DNA of 64,000 nucleotides from Clostridium tepidum (GCF_002008345.1 NZ_MRAE01000002.1:98833-162832); one strand, 5' to 3'. Counted from the stretch's first letter, positions 35,589 through 45,823 are shown. Numbers and translations are program-made. The notes: generated from the letters alone by a model not told the origin.

Positions 35589-37670
35589 TCATACTAAAGC
35601 TGCCACATCTAAGATTAATGTAACAAGACCATCTCCTAATATGGTTGCTCCTATATATTCTTTTAATCCTTGCAGCGTTTTTCCAAATGGTTTTATAACT
35701 ATTTCTTTTTGTCCTAAAAGCCCATCTACTAAAAGTCCTACAGTTTTTTCCCCAGATTTAACTATTACTATATATTTTTTATCATTTTCTGACTCCTTAA
35801 GTCCTAACTTTTCATTTACTCTAACAAATGGTATTACATTTCCTCTATATATTATAACTTCTTTATTATTAGTTTTCTTTACTATATCTTTTTCATAATC
35901 TATTACTCTATCTATATAACCTAAGGATATAGCCATAGTTTCACTTCCAACTTGAACTAATAGAGCTTGTATTATTTGTAACGTTAAAGGAAGTCTTATT
36001 ATAAAAGAAGATCCTTTTCCTTCTTCACTTATAAGATCTACAGTACCACCTAATGCAGTAATTTTGGTTTTTACTACATCCATACCTACTCCTCTACCAG
36101 ATATATCCGTTACTTTTTCATTAGTACTAAATCCCTGAGCAAATATTAAATTTCTTATATCATTATCTGACATACCTTCTGTACTTATGCCCACTTTTTC
36201 TGCTTTAGCTTTTACCTTATCAACATTTACACCACTACCATCATCTTCTACCTTTATGACAGCTTTTGTTCCTTCTTGATAAGCTATTAATTTTATTTTA
36301 CCTACAGGGTCTTTTCCACTTTTTACTCTTTCTTCCCTTGGCTCTATACCATGGTCAGCAGCATTTCTTATTAAATGAATTAGTGGTTCTCCAATTTCAT
36401 CTATTACCGTTCTATCTAATTCTGTATCTGCTCCCTGTATTATAAGTTCCATTTCTTTATCCAATTCTACAGAAAGATCCCTAACCATTCGTGGGAATCT
36501 GTTAAATACTATATCCAAAGGAAGCATTCTTATTTTCATAACTAAATCTTGTAAATCTGAAGTAGTTCTTGCTACCTGCTCTAAAGTTTCATTTAAATCT
36601 GTTAGTTTATGATTAGTGCTTATTTGCTCTAATCTAGTTCTATGGATTACAAGTTCTGAAACCATATTCATAAACTTATCTAATCTCTCTAAATCTACTC
36701 TTACAGATTGGTGAGCTTTTTTATGATTATTATCTTTTGATTTTACTGCCCTTTTATTAACTTTTGGTTTAGTTTTTTCTACTTTAGTTTGTTTTTTTAC
36801 ATTTTCTTCTGTTTGTTTTGCATCTATATTATTTATCTGTTCTTTTACTTTTTCTTTTACTTCTTCACTTTCCATTTTTTCTTCTCTTTTTAATTTCACA
36901 TCTACATTATCGACCATAACATTATCTACTTCAGAGATATTTGCTAAAATATCATAAATTTCTTCTTTATCTTTAGTAGTTAAATATATTAAATATATTT
37001 CAAAATCAAAATTTTCATTTTCTATATCTTCTGCGGCAGGTAAAGATTTTATTATTTCACCATATTCCTCTAAATTTTTAAATATTAAAAAAGCTCTTGC
37101 AGATTTTAAAAGTGTATTTTCACTTAAAACTACTTTTATTTCATAAGCATTAAAACCTTTATCCTCTGCCTGCTTTATAACATTTAGATCATATTCATTT
37201 AGGGGTATAGTAGAGTCATTAGAGTTTTCTTTACTGTTATCTCCATCTGCATTTCCTGTAAGCTCTGCCTTTGCTTCTTCTGAACTTATATCTCCTTTTG
37301 CTGCCTTTTCTAGCTCCTCTATTATATGATCTATTGGAACTTTTTCATCTACCTCTTCTGATATATTATTCACCATTTGTTCTAGAGTATCTAAGCATTT
37401 AAAAAGTACAGTAACTACATTTTGTGTTACTTTTAAATCCCCTTCTCTAAAATTAGAAAGAACATCTTCCATTTTGTGGGTTAATTCTGCCATTTCATTA
37501 AAACCCATAGTAGCTGCCATTCCTTTTATTGTATGAGCAACTCTAAAAATTTCATTTAATTTATCTATATCATCTGGCTCTTGTTCTAATTGAAGTAAGG
37601 AGTCATTTAATGTTTGTAAGTTGTCCATAGATTCTTCTAAAAACATTGACATGTATTGTGATGTATCCAT
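35589..37670 (-). CDS. cheA: Chemotaxis histidine kinase CheA
   Basis: 693 residues in the standard order: P1 phosphotransfer domain with H46 in RVAHTIKGMAATMGF; P2 CheY-binding domain at about 155-265; a charged linker; P3 dimerisation (RVDLERLDKFMNMVSELVI); P4 ATPase with HLIRNAADHGIEP, VEDDGSGVN and SGRGVGMDVVK; P5 CheW-like end. It phosphorylates CheY and CheB. AAGGGGG precedes the ATG. Confidence 0.95.
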   Translation of the reverse strand: MDTSQYMSMFLEESMDNLQTLNDSLLQLEQEPDDIDKLNEIFRVAHTIKGMAATMGFNEMAELTHKMEDVLSNFREGDLKVTQNVVTVLFKCLDTLEQMVNNISEEVDEKVPIDHIIEELEKAAKGDISSEEAKAELTGNADGDNSKENSNDSTIPLNEYDLNVIKQAEDKGFNAYEIKVVLSENTLLKSARAFLIFKNLEEYGEIIKSLPAAEDIENENFDFEIYLIYLTTKDKEEIYDILANISEVDNVMVDNVDVKLKREEKMESEEVKEKVKEQINNIDAKQTEENVKKQTKVEKTKPKVNKRAVKSKDNNHKKAHQSVRVDLERLDKFMNMVSELVIHRTRLEQISTNHKLTDLNETLEQVARTTSDLQDLVMKIRMLPLDIVFNRFPRMVRDLSVELDKEMELIIQGADTELDRTVIDEIGEPLIHLIRNAADHGIEPREERVKSGKDPVGKIKLIAYQEGTKAVIKVEDDGSGVNVDKVKAKAEKVGISTEGMSDNDIRNLIFAQGFSTNEKVTDISGRGVGMDVVKTKITALGGTVDLISEEGKGSSFIIRLPLTLQIIQALLVQVGSETMAISLGYIDRVIDYEKDIVKKTNNKEVIIYRGNVIPFVRVNEKLGLKESENDKKYIVIVKSGEKTVGLLVDGLLGQKEIVIKPFGKTLQGLKEYIGATILGDGLVTLILDVAALV

Positions 37671-37682
37671 GCTATTTCCCCC

Positions 37683-38453
37683 TTATATTTTTCTATATAT
37701 AAATGTAGATACCTTTTCAAACCCATAATCTTTATAATTATAAATACTTTCTGTAGCTCCTACAAAAAGTAAACCCCCTTTTTTTAGTGACTCCGAAAAT
37801 TTCTTATATATTTCATCTTTTATATCCTGATTAAAATATATAACTACATTTCTGCAAACTATAAGATCAAAATCTTTTTCATAATTATCTAATATTAAAT
37901 CATGTTTTTTGAATGTAACTACATTTTTTATAGATGATTTTATTTTATATTTTTCTTCTTCTTTTGTGAAGTACTTTTCCAATCTTTCTTTTTTTACATT
38001 TTTAATTTCTGCTTGTACATATATACCTTCTTTAGCTCTTTTTAATATAGTCATATCTAAATCTGTAGCTATTATTTTATGTTTTTGGTTAGGTGATATT
38101 TCATCCATTATTATAGCTAAAGAATAGGGTTCTGCCCCTATTGAGCAGGCTGCACTCCAAATTTTAAGAGGTTTTGATGAATTATTTAAAAGCTCTGTTT
38201 TTATTTTTTTTTCTAGTTCATCGAATATTTCTGGATTTCTAAAAAACTCGGACACATTTATAGTAATAAAATCTAAAAATTTCAATCTTTGTTCCTTGTC
38301 TTTTTTTAATAAGCTAATGTATTCTTCTACAGAATTTACACCAACTCTTGACATTAAACTTAATATTCTTCTTTGAAGCTGATTTTGCTTATAAGCTTTT
38401 AAATTTATTCCAAAATCCTTGAACACCCACTCCTCAAAATATTCTAGATCCAT
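37683..38453 (-). CDS. cheR: Chemotaxis protein methyltransferase CheR
   Basis: 256 residues from the ATG at 38453 (GGAGGTAATC upstream). It has the CheR pattern: NVSEFFRNPEIFDELE, the SAM-binding IWSAACSIGAEPYSLAI, and LIVCRNVVIYFN. It methylates glutamates on chemoreceptors. It lies between cheB and cheA. Confidence 0.94.
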   Translation of the reverse strand: MDLEYFEEWVFKDFGINLKAYKQNQLQRRILSLMSRVGVNSVEEYISLLKKDKEQRLKFLDFITINVSEFFRNPEIFDELEKKIKTELLNNSSKPLKIWSAACSIGAEPYSLAIIMDEISPNQKHKIIATDLDMTILKRAKEGIYVQAEIKNVKKERLEKYFTKEEEKYKIKSSIKNVVTFKKHDLILDNYEKDFDLIVCRNVVIYFNQDIKDEIYKKFSESLKKGGLLFVGATESIYNYKDYGFEKVSTFIYRKI

Positions 38454-38467
38454 GATTACCTCCAAAA

Positions 38468-39532
38468 TTAAATATTTTTCAGTATTGTATCTGTAACATT
38501 ATAAAGTGGTACCACAAAGTCCACCTTTCCGGTTTCATAGGTTGCTTTAGGCATACCATATATGGTGCAAGTGGATTCATCTTCTGATATAGTTATGCCT
38601 TTTCTATCCTTTATATAAGCTGTACCATCTGCTCCATCTCTTCCCATACCTGTTAAAACAACACTTATCAATTTACTTCCGTAAACTTCTGATGCTGATT
38701 TAAACAATTTATCTACAGCTGGTCTTACCCCCCATAAAGTTGGTTCTGTATTTAAATGTATTCTTTTATCTTTTCCAACTTCCATATGAAATCCACCTGG
38801 AGCTATATAAACCGTATCTTTCTCTATAATTTGTCCATCTTCTCCCTCTACAACTTTTAATTTACTATTAGCATTTAGTCTTTCTGCAAAAGCCTTCGTA
38901 AATCCCTTTGGCATATGTTGTACTACAAATATTGGCACATCTATTTTTTCTGGGAAAGCTGTTATTACAGAATATAATGCCTTAGGGCCTCCTGTTGAAG
39001 CACCTATAACTACAGCTTCTATTTTTTTTGAAAAAATAGTACTTTTTATAGGGTATCTCTTTTCTCCCACTTTTTTAACATTAATTTTTTCGTCTATTTT
39101 TGAAATATCTGAAGTATAATTATTTTTTATAATATTAGTAGCCGCTCTTATTTTTTCTACCAACTCTTCTTTTACTTTATTTATATCTAGAGAAATGGCT
39201 CCTGATGGCTTGGGCACAAAGTCAAAAGCTCCTTTAGCAAGACAATCCATAGTCAATCCTGCACCTTTTTTAGATAAGCTACTAAGCATAATAACTGGTA
39301 TATGTTTATAAAGTTTTTTAACATTTATTAAAGCTTCTATTCCATTCATTTTAGGCATTTCTACATCTAAAGTTATTACATCTGGATTTATTTTTTTTAG
39401 TTTTTCTAAAAGATCTTCTCCATTGCGTGCTGTATCTATTACTTCTAAATCATGTTCTTCATTTATCATATCTGATACTATTTTCCTCATTAAAGCCGAG
39501 TCATCTACTACCAAAACTTTGATTTTATTCAA
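38468..39532 (-). CDS. cheB: Chemoreceptor methylesterase CheB
   Basis: About 354 residues from a TTG at 39532, chosen because GGAG lies 8 bases upstream; the GTG at 39541 overlaps that site. The receiver domain has VVDDSALMRK and the phosphorylated Asp in ITLDVEMPKMNG. The esterase has the catalytic Ser in GASTGGPKA, His in VVQHMPKGFT and Asp in LTGMGRDGADG. It removes methyl groups from, and deamidates, chemoreceptors. Confidence 0.93.
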   Translation of the reverse strand: MNKIKVLVVDDSALMRKIVSDMINEEHDLEVIDTARNGEDLLEKLKKINPDVITLDVEMPKMNGIEALINVKKLYKHIPVIMLSSLSKKGAGLTMDCLAKGAFDFVPKPSGAISLDINKVKEELVEKIRAATNIIKNNYTSDISKIDEKINVKKVGEKRYPIKSTIFSKKIEAVVIGASTGGPKALYSVITAFPEKIDVPIFVVQHMPKGFTKAFAERLNANSKLKVVEGEDGQIIEKDTVYIAPGGFHMEVGKDKRIHLNTEPTLWGVRPAVDKLFKSASEVYGSKLISVVLTGMGRDGADGTAYIKDRKGITISEDESTCTIYGMPKATYETGKVDFVVPLYNVTDTILKNI

Positions 39533-39554
39533 ATGAATCACTCCAATAACTTAT

Positions 39555-40043
39555 CTATATTTCTTTAGTCCCCAAGCCTACAGTTTTTATATATACTTTT
39601 CCTGTGGAAGTATCAAATATCATAGTTCTTCCTTTATTTCCTCCTATATCTTCTGCAAGCAATGGTATAGATAATTCTTTTAATTTTTCTTTTACTGCTT
39701 TTCCATTCCTATTGCCTATATCCATAACCATACTTTTATCTGAAAAATTAAACATAGATGCTCCGCCACATATTTTAGCCTTTAAGGCATTTTTTCTTGC
39801 TCCTAATTTTTCCATTTTCTCTATTAATATAGGTATTGCCAAATCCGCAAATTTCATAGGATTTGTAACTTTACTAAATTGTGTGCTATCTGGAAGCATT
39901 ATATGCGAAAGCCCTCCTATACCTTTTATTTCATCATATAATGCTATTCCTATGCATGAACCTAATCCTACTGTTATTATTTTATCAGGATTCTTGCCTA
40001 CATTTAAGTCTGCAATTCCCACTTTTATCTCTTTTATATTCAT
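39555..40043 (-). CDS. cheD: Chemoreceptor glutamine deamidase CheD
   Basis: 162 residues with the catalytic TVGLGSCIGIALYD (Cys) and GGLSHIMLPDS (His), and KICGGASMF. CheD deamidates chemoreceptors and stimulates CheC. GGGAGTAGTTAT precedes the ATG. It sits between the second cheW and cheB. Confidence 0.94.
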   Translation of the reverse strand: MNIKEIKVGIADLNVGKNPDKIITVGLGSCIGIALYDEIKGIGGLSHIMLPDSTQFSKVTNPMKFADLAIPILIEKMEKLGARKNALKAKICGGASMFNFSDKSMVMDIGNRNGKAVKEKLKELSIPLLAEDIGGNKGRTMIFDTSTGKVYIKTVGLGTKEI

Positions 40044-40059
40044 ATAACTACTCCCTCAA

Positions 40060-40506
40060 CTATATCATTGATTTTTCTTCTTCTGTTAGTATAGTTGATA
40101 AATTTAAAAATATTATTATTTTATTTTCTATTTTTATTAATCCTTTTATATATCTTTTCGATATACCTGCCACAATTTCTGGTGGTTGTTCTATATTATC
40201 TAATTTCACATCTTTAACTTCTGAAACCACATCAACTATTATGCCCAATTTATTTTCTTCTTCTTTAACTACTATTATTTTAGCCTCATTTTTAATTTCT
40301 TCTTCTTTTAAACCAAACTTTTTAGAAAGGGAAAGTACGGGTAATATTTTCCCTTGATAATTTATGACTCCTTCAATAAACCTTGGTGCATCAGGTAATT
40401 TTGTAGGTTCTTCATAACCTAGTATTCTTTCTATTTCCATGATATCTGCAGCATAGTATTCTCCATTTATTTTAAATATTAATACTTTAGCTTCACTTAT
40501 ACCCAT
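40060..40506 (-). CDS. cheW: CheW-like chemotaxis scaffold protein
   Basis: 148 residues of the CheW fold: INGEYYAADIMEIERIL, FIEGVINYQGKILPVLSL and LGIIVDVVSEVKDV. It differs from the CheW at 34083 and is longer. Its place with FapA and CheD at the operon head may mean a distinct adaptor or a CheV-like role, but there is no receiver domain. AGGAGGTTAATTTAATA precedes the ATG. Confidence 0.88.
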   Translation of the reverse strand: MGISEAKVLIFKINGEYYAADIMEIERILGYEEPTKLPDAPRFIEGVINYQGKILPVLSLSKKFGLKEEEIKNEAKIIVVKEEENKLGIIVDVVSEVKDVKLDNIEQPPEIVAGISKRYIKGLIKIENKIIIFLNLSTILTEEEKSMI

Positions 40507-40521
40507 TATTAAATTAACCTC

Positions 40522-42549
40522 CTATAATAAAAACTTTTCTACAGTAATCTCTCCTTTTTTATCCAAATAAGCATGTATAGCTTTACTTGGTGTTTCTAAT
40601 AAATACTCTCTATCACCTATAATAAATATTGTATTTTGATAAGCTACATCTACATATATGTGCCCTTTTTGTAAAATTTGTAGTTTTGTTATAACACCTG
40701 CTTCACTTCCTACTTCTTTACATCTTATTTCATTTTTAGCTATTATGTGTCCACCTCTTGCTACACTACCATCTTTAGTAAAATAAATGTTATTATTACT
40801 TATTAATTTTGATATATATTCACCTTTACCTGTTACATAAATATCTCCTGTGCTTTGCACTTTAGAATCTTGACAATAACTAATGTTAACATTAACAGGT
40901 AATGATAGTGTTTCTTTACACATTTGTATCTTTTCTTCTATAATATCTATTATTTCATTTAATTCTCTATAATTTTTTATATGAACAGGACCCAGCCCTA
41001 TTAATTTTTTTCTTATGATTCCTATCAATTCATCTTCTTTGTCGTCATTTCTACATCTATTTATATTTGCCATTATTGCTATACATATCTTGGTCAAACT
41101 TTTAAATTTATTCTCTATTAAAATTTTTATTATTTCTCCATCTTTTTTGCCTTCTCCAAGAAGATTAAATCTTTTTATCTCTTCTACTGCAGAAATTAGT
41201 TCCGTAAGGATATCCTTTAATTTTTCTAATTTATTTAATACCATTACCTTTAAAGTATCCTCTCCTCCACCATATATATTAGAATTAATTATGTTACCAC
41301 CTATATTTAAATTACTTTTTGAAATTATTTCTGCTCTTTCTACGTGTTTTTTTATTTCTACAGAATTACCTGCTTCTACCTTCATACCTTCTTTTACAGA
41401 TCCTTGAACTACTACATCTCCTACAAATGTTATATTACCTGTGCTTATATCCACATCTCCTTTAACTTCGTGCACTTGATATACATAAAATATATTGGAC
41501 TTTACACAAGGCTTACCTTCTATAGTAGCTTCTATAGTGTCCTCATCTCTTAAAGCTGTTCCTTGACCTGGTTTTAATATGATTTTCTTTCCTTGTTTAT
41601 GTTTTTTCACTATACCTTTTATATCGATTCCATCTTGTCCCTCTTTACCTTTTTTTCTTACCGCTAATATTTCTCCTGGCTTCACAGACTCTACAGAACC
41701 TATACTTTTAAAGTCTACATTTCCTGTTTTATCTTCTATTAATCTTATTTCTTTGTCATCTGTTGTAAATTTAATTTCTATGCTTTCATCTTCTTCGTCA
41801 ATAGTTTCCTTTCCTTTAGCTATTAGTAATTCTATACAATTGGTTTTTGTACACTGTTTTAAATTTTCTTCTATTATTCCATAAACTATACCCATTTCCT
41901 TTAAAGCTTCCATAATTTCTTCTTCAGTATAATAAGGAGGAGATTTTTCTTCTATTTTACAAGAATTTATTATTAAATAATCTTTTTCTTCTACATCTTT
42001 TAATCCATACTTTATTTCTGGCTTATACACTACTGAAATATAAGCTTCCATATTATTGTTATCCATTTTTACATTTAAATCTCTTTGTGCTTTAACTTTA
42101 TCAAAAATAACTTCTATTTTATTTTCTTCAAATACTTCTTTTCTATATTTTATTCGTTCTCCATCTACCAATACTGTTACATTATCTCCTGGGGATATAG
42201 CTGCTGGTTTTCCACCGTTTTTAGGATTTGTAACTATTACTTGATTTTTCACTATTTTTACTTTACCATTATTAACTTCTGTATCTTCTTGAGATATTGA
42301 CTCTTCTATTTCTATTGTTTTAGGATTACATTTTATTTCATCCTTATTATCTTCTATACTATCCTCATCTTTTTCTATGTTACTTAAAATTTCTTCTGAA
42401 TTAACTAATATTGTAGTCTTTTTCATAAAGAAACCTTGTTTTTCCTCTATAATTTCATAATTTAACTCCTCTTTATTTATTCCCAATTCTTTACAAGCCT
42501 TATTTATACATTTATCTAATGTAGAACAACTATAAATTGTCTTTTTCAT
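40522..42549 (-). CDS. FapA/DUF342 polymerising protein with Jag-N-like domain
   Basis: 675 residues. The first ~50 (STLDKCINKACKELGINKEE, EEKQGFFMKK) resemble the Jag N-terminal domain of RNA-binding KhpB/Jag proteins. The middle and C-terminal parts are FapA-type (formerly DUF342): GGKPAAISPGDNVTV, PGEILAVRKKGKEGQDGIDI, VKGDVDISTGNITFVGDV, then a beta-helix, a coiled coil (about 440-560) and a final segment. Bactofilin-like polymerisation is suggested for FapA; one Vibrio member affects flagellar assembly. As first gene of the chemotaxis operon it may localise the machinery. AAGGGGG precedes the ATG. Confidence 0.8.
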   Translation of the reverse strand: MKKTIYSCSTLDKCINKACKELGINKEELNYEIIEEKQGFFMKKTTILVNSEEILSNIEKDEDSIEDNKDEIKCNPKTIEIEESISQEDTEVNNGKVKIVKNQVIVTNPKNGGKPAAISPGDNVTVLVDGERIKYRKEVFEENKIEVIFDKVKAQRDLNVKMDNNNMEAYISVVYKPEIKYGLKDVEEKDYLIINSCKIEEKSPPYYTEEEIMEALKEMGIVYGIIEENLKQCTKTNCIELLIAKGKETIDEEDESIEIKFTTDDKEIRLIEDKTGNVDFKSIGSVESVKPGEILAVRKKGKEGQDGIDIKGIVKKHKQGKKIILKPGQGTALRDEDTIEATIEGKPCVKSNIFYVYQVHEVKGDVDISTGNITFVGDVVVQGSVKEGMKVEAGNSVEIKKHVERAEIISKSNLNIGGNIINSNIYGGGEDTLKVMVLNKLEKLKDILTELISAVEEIKRFNLLGEGKKDGEIIKILIENKFKSLTKICIAIMANINRCRNDDKEDELIGIIRKKLIGLGPVHIKNYRELNEIIDIIEEKIQMCKETLSLPVNVNISYCQDSKVQSTGDIYVTGKGEYISKLISNNNIYFTKDGSVARGGHIIAKNEIRCKEVGSEAGVITKLQILQKGHIYVDVAYQNTIFIIGDREYLLETPSKAIHAYLDKKGEITVEKFLL

Positions 42550-42572
42550 ATTAATCCCCCTTAAATTATATT

Positions 42573-42584
42573 ATCCCGCCCCCT
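42573..42584 (-). promoter_or_regulatory. GC-rich block upstream of the chemotaxis operon
   Basis: GTAGGGGGCGGG lies immediately before GATAATATAAT on the minus strand, about 25-35 bases before the FapA start. The AT part could be a -10 region. The all-purine GC block is strikingly unlike its surroundings and may be a regulator site. Confidence 0.3.
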
Positions 42585-42744
42585 ACTTTGAGGAATATAT
42601 AAATTTTAAATACAAATATATATAACTATATTTTATAACATATAATAATTTATTACAATTTATTTCAATTATTTACAAAGATACCATTATAGTTAACAAT
42701 TCAATCATACTCTTTTATTATTTTCGTAATTATTAATAAATAAT

Positions 42745-42777
42745 GTAGGCAATAATTATAAAATAATTATTATCTAC
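42745..42777 (-). terminator. Weak hairpin after ptsG
   Basis: GTAG..AATAATTAT and ATAATTATT..CTAC pair with one mismatch and one wobble, 25 bases after the ptsG stop; there is no good T-run. Confidence 0.4.
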
Positions 42778-42801
42778 ACCATAATTTTAACAAATTTAAT
42801 A

Positions 42802-44754
42802 TCAATTTCTAATATAGGCTATTATTGCTTTATCTTTTTTATAACCATATTCTATATTCATTTCTGAATTTTCCTTTAAATTTATTATTATAGGTGTTAT
42901 TAGACTTTTAGCATATCTATCTAAAAATTTTTTATCATAGCTTACTAAAAGTTGGCCTTTCTTAACTTTTTCTTTTTCTTTTATATAAACTTTAAATCCT
43001 TCTCCATTAAGATTTACTGTATCTATACCTATATGAATTAAAATTTCTAATCCTTCTTTTGTTTCTATAACTAAAGCATTATTACTAGGAAATAAAAATT
43101 TTATAGTTCCAGCAATAGGGGAATATACTTTATTTTTATAAGGATTTATGGCAAATCCATCTCCTAAAAGTTTTTGAGAAAAAATTTCATCTGGAACCTC
43201 TTCTAATGGAACTATTTCTCCTTCTATAGGATTTATTAATTTTAATGCTCTTTCATATTCTATTATTTCCTTTGGGTTACTACCATTTTTTATTATTTGT
43301 TCTATACTGTATTTTATATTTTCTGCTTCTGTGCCTAATATTATTTGTATTGCTTTTCCCGATTGCAATATATCTAATAAACTTATTTTTTCTAAATAAG
43401 TTTTATCTAATTTTTTTTCATCTTTTAAAACTATTCTAAGTCTGGTTATACAGCAATCTAAATTTTGTATGTTTTTTTCTCCACCTAGTGCTTCTAGTAT
43501 TAATGCAGCTTTTTCATTGATTTTTATTTTTTTATTTTCCTTTAATATTACACCTTCTCTACCTAAAGTTTTTATATCTTTATTTATTATTACATAATAA
43601 AATACTATAAAATACAATAAAAAATAAAAAATACCTATAGGAAATATTAATAATCCATTTCCAGAAAATTTATATCCTAAAATATAATCTATAAAAGATG
43701 CAGAAAAGGTATAACCCAATCTTATATTAAAAATATTAGTTACTATCCCTGATGTAAAAGCTGCAATAACATGAAAAACAAATAATATAGGAGCTACAAA
43801 TATAAAAGCAAATTCTATAGGCTCTGTAATACCTGTAAAAAAAGATACTAATGCAGCAGATAACATTATTGTAAGAGTTTTCTTTCTATTATGTTTTGGT
43901 GCCGCAAGAATCATAGCTACAGCTGCCCCTGGAAGTCCAAACATTAATATAGGAAACTCTGAAGCCATAAAAACTCCTGCTGTAGGATCCCCATGAAAAT
44001 ACCTTGAAAAATCTCCAAAATATTTAACTCCACTAGAATCTACATAGCTTCCAAATTGATATAGAAAGGGTGGGTAATACATATGATGAAGTCCTAATGG
44101 AATTAATAGCCTTTTCCCTGCTGCATAAAAAGCTGGTCCTAAAGGGGATGTAGTGGCAAATCTAGCAAAAGTGTCAATGTTTTTTTGTATTTGTGGCCAT
44201 ATGACAACATTTATCATTCCAAATGCAAATGATATTATGGCTGTAAAAATAATTACAAATCGTTTTCCACCGAAAAAACCTATAGTATTAGGTAGCTTTA
44301 TATTTTTATACCTATTGTATACAATTGCAGCTATAATACCTATTACAATTCCACCAAAAACACCTAAATCTATATTCGTATTGCTTAAAATTTCATCATA
44401 AAATTTACTATTCATAAAACTCTCTAAAGTCATGTTTCTTTGGGCAGCTATTTTAATAGCCATTTCTTTTGCCGCTTTTGAACTTCCTACATTTAATATA
44501 TCTTGTAGTATCAATTGACCTACTAAAGCAGCTAAAGCTGCCCCTCCTTCTCCTTCTGAAAGACCTATAGAAACTCCTATGGCAAATATTAAAGGGAGAT
44601 TGCTAAATATAGCATCTCCTGCTTTTAACATATATATATTATTTAAAAGATCTTGATTACCTAATCTTAAAAGTAGGGCTGCTGCTGGTAATACAGATAC
44701 AGGTAACATTAAAGATTTTCCTACCTTTTGAAGAATAGTTAAAATATTTTTCAA
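42802..44754 (-). CDS. ptsG: Glucose-type PTS permease EIICBA
   Basis: 650 residues from a TTG at 44754 (GAGGTG upstream). Order: EIIC membrane domain (about 1-385) with GLHHMYYPPF and GITEPIEFAF; EIIB domain with the phosphocysteine in NLDCCITRLRI; EIIA domain with the phosphohistidine in LEILIHIGIDTV. It imports and phosphorylates glucose or a close relative. HMYYPPF resembles glucose rather than N-acetylglucosamine permeases. It is preceded by a leader terminator and by the gene for its probable antiterminator. Confidence 0.88.
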   Translation of the reverse strand: MKNILTILQKVGKSLMLPVSVLPAAALLLRLGNQDLLNNIYMLKAGDAIFSNLPLIFAIGVSIGLSEGEGGAALAALVGQLILQDILNVGSSKAAKEMAIKIAAQRNMTLESFMNSKFYDEILSNTNIDLGVFGGIVIGIIAAIVYNRYKNIKLPNTIGFFGGKRFVIIFTAIISFAFGMINVVIWPQIQKNIDTFARFATTSPLGPAFYAAGKRLLIPLGLHHMYYPPFLYQFGSYVDSSGVKYFGDFSRYFHGDPTAGVFMASEFPILMFGLPGAAVAMILAAPKHNRKKTLTIMLSAALVSFFTGITEPIEFAFIFVAPILFVFHVIAAFTSGIVTNIFNIRLGYTFSASFIDYILGYKFSGNGLLIFPIGIFYFLLYFIVFYYVIINKDIKTLGREGVILKENKKIKINEKAALILEALGGEKNIQNLDCCITRLRIVLKDEKKLDKTYLEKISLLDILQSGKAIQIILGTEAENIKYSIEQIIKNGSNPKEIIEYERALKLINPIEGEIVPLEEVPDEIFSQKLLGDGFAINPYKNKVYSPIAGTIKFLFPSNNALVIETKEGLEILIHIGIDTVNLNGEGFKVYIKEKEKVKKGQLLVSYDKKFLDRYAKSLITPIIINLKENSEMNIEYGYKKDKAIIAYIRN

Positions 44755-44788
44755 TATTATACACCTCGTTTAAGCTAGCTTATAATTT

Positions 44789-44814
44789 AAAAACCTTGCA
44801 AACGCAAGGTTTTT
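44789..44814 (-). terminator. Leader terminator upstream of ptsG, probable antitermination target
   Basis: An 11-bp perfect stem, AAAAACCTTGC against GCAAGGTTTTT, with a 4-nt loop. It lies between glcT and ptsG, where GlcT-type proteins stop termination. I could not find a clear consensus RAT sequence overlapping it. Confidence 0.75.
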
Positions 44815-44841
44815 CCAGCTTATATATTTTAATGTGCCTTA

Positions 44842-45669
44842 TTAATATTGCTCTATTCTCTTTAGATGCAATGCTATATATCCTATTTCATCTTCTGGTA
44901 TTTCTATTTGAAATAATTTTTCTATAAGCATGGCTACTTTAATAGCAATTCCAAACTCATTTTTCATTTCTTTTTTTATACTATGTAATAATTCATTTTT
45001 TATGGTTTTATTTTCTTTAACTCTCTCTATCATAAAATTTAAATGAGTTAAAGTTCTTACATATGAAAGAGAATCTTTATCTAAAGGTTTTCCTTTTAAT
45101 TTAGATATAAGTTCCATTACTTTACTTATCTTTTTAGTATAAGCTAAAGACTCTGAAACCTGTTGCTTTGTAATGCCTGCTCTTATATGAAGACATATAA
45201 ACCCGGCCTCATCCTTTGGAAGATTAACGTTTAATGTTTCATTTATCATATCAAGAGCTTTCATTGCTATTTCATATTCCTTAGGATATAGTATTCCTAG
45301 TTCTTCTAAAAAAGGATTTTCTATATTTATCCCTTTTTCTATTCTTCTTAACGCAAAATTTATATGATCTGGCAAAGAAATATGAACCCCTTCATTTAAT
45401 TTCGTATTTAAAACCTTTTCTGAAAAATTTATTATTTCTTCAGAAATTCCTACTATTTTATTGTCTATATTATTTAAAACCTTGTTGTAATTTTCTGACA
45501 TGTTTGTAGTAGTCTTTATATATACTTTTTCTATCTTATCCTTAGATAGTATTTCTCCTTTTTTAGAGTTAAATCCTATGCCTTTCCCTATTAATATTGC
45601 ATCCTCTTCTCCCCAATTTGCTATTATTACATTATTATTAAGAACTTTTTTTACTGTATAGTTCTCCAA
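44842..45669 (-). CDS. glcT: BglG-family transcriptional antiterminator (GlcT-like)
   Basis: 275 residues from a TTG at 45669 (GGAG 9 bases upstream). Residues 1-60 form the CAT RNA-binding domain (VKKVLNNNVIIANW, ILIGKGIGFNSKKG). Two PRD domains follow, with the phosphorylatable His in VHISLPDHINFALRR, DEAGFICLHIRAG, TLTHLNFMIER and DEIGYIALHLKR. It binds leader RNA when glucose PTS flux is high. It lies directly upstream of ptsG. A perfect-consensus promoter precedes it. Confidence 0.88.
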   Translation of the reverse strand: MENYTVKKVLNNNVIIANWGEEDAILIGKGIGFNSKKGEILSKDKIEKVYIKTTTNMSENYNKVLNNIDNKIVGISEEIINFSEKVLNTKLNEGVHISLPDHINFALRRIEKGINIENPFLEELGILYPKEYEIAMKALDMINETLNVNLPKDEAGFICLHIRAGITKQQVSESLAYTKKISKVMELISKLKGKPLDKDSLSYVRTLTHLNFMIERVKENKTIKNELLHSIKKEMKNEFGIAIKVAMLIEKLFQIEIPEDEIGYIALHLKRIEQY

Positions 45670-45792
45670 ATCTTAACACTCCAAACTTATATTTAACATA
45701 AGATTAATTATTCTACTCCTACCTCGATATTATAAAATTTATGAATTCCTCTGTTTAAAATTTTTAGAAATAATTTTTATTTTATAATATAA

Positions 45793-45821
45793 ATTATATT
45801 TTTCATTAAATATTTTGTCAA
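45793..45821 (-). promoter_or_regulatory. SigA promoter of glcT (perfect consensus)
   Basis: TTGACA, 17 bases, TATAAT on the minus strand, about 125 bases before the glcT start. Confidence 0.85.
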
Positions 45822-45823
45822 TG

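Noticed and set aside
44755..44841. RAT antiterminator sequence for GlcT
   Set aside because: The terminator is clear, but no sequence matches a known RAT well enough to mark it.
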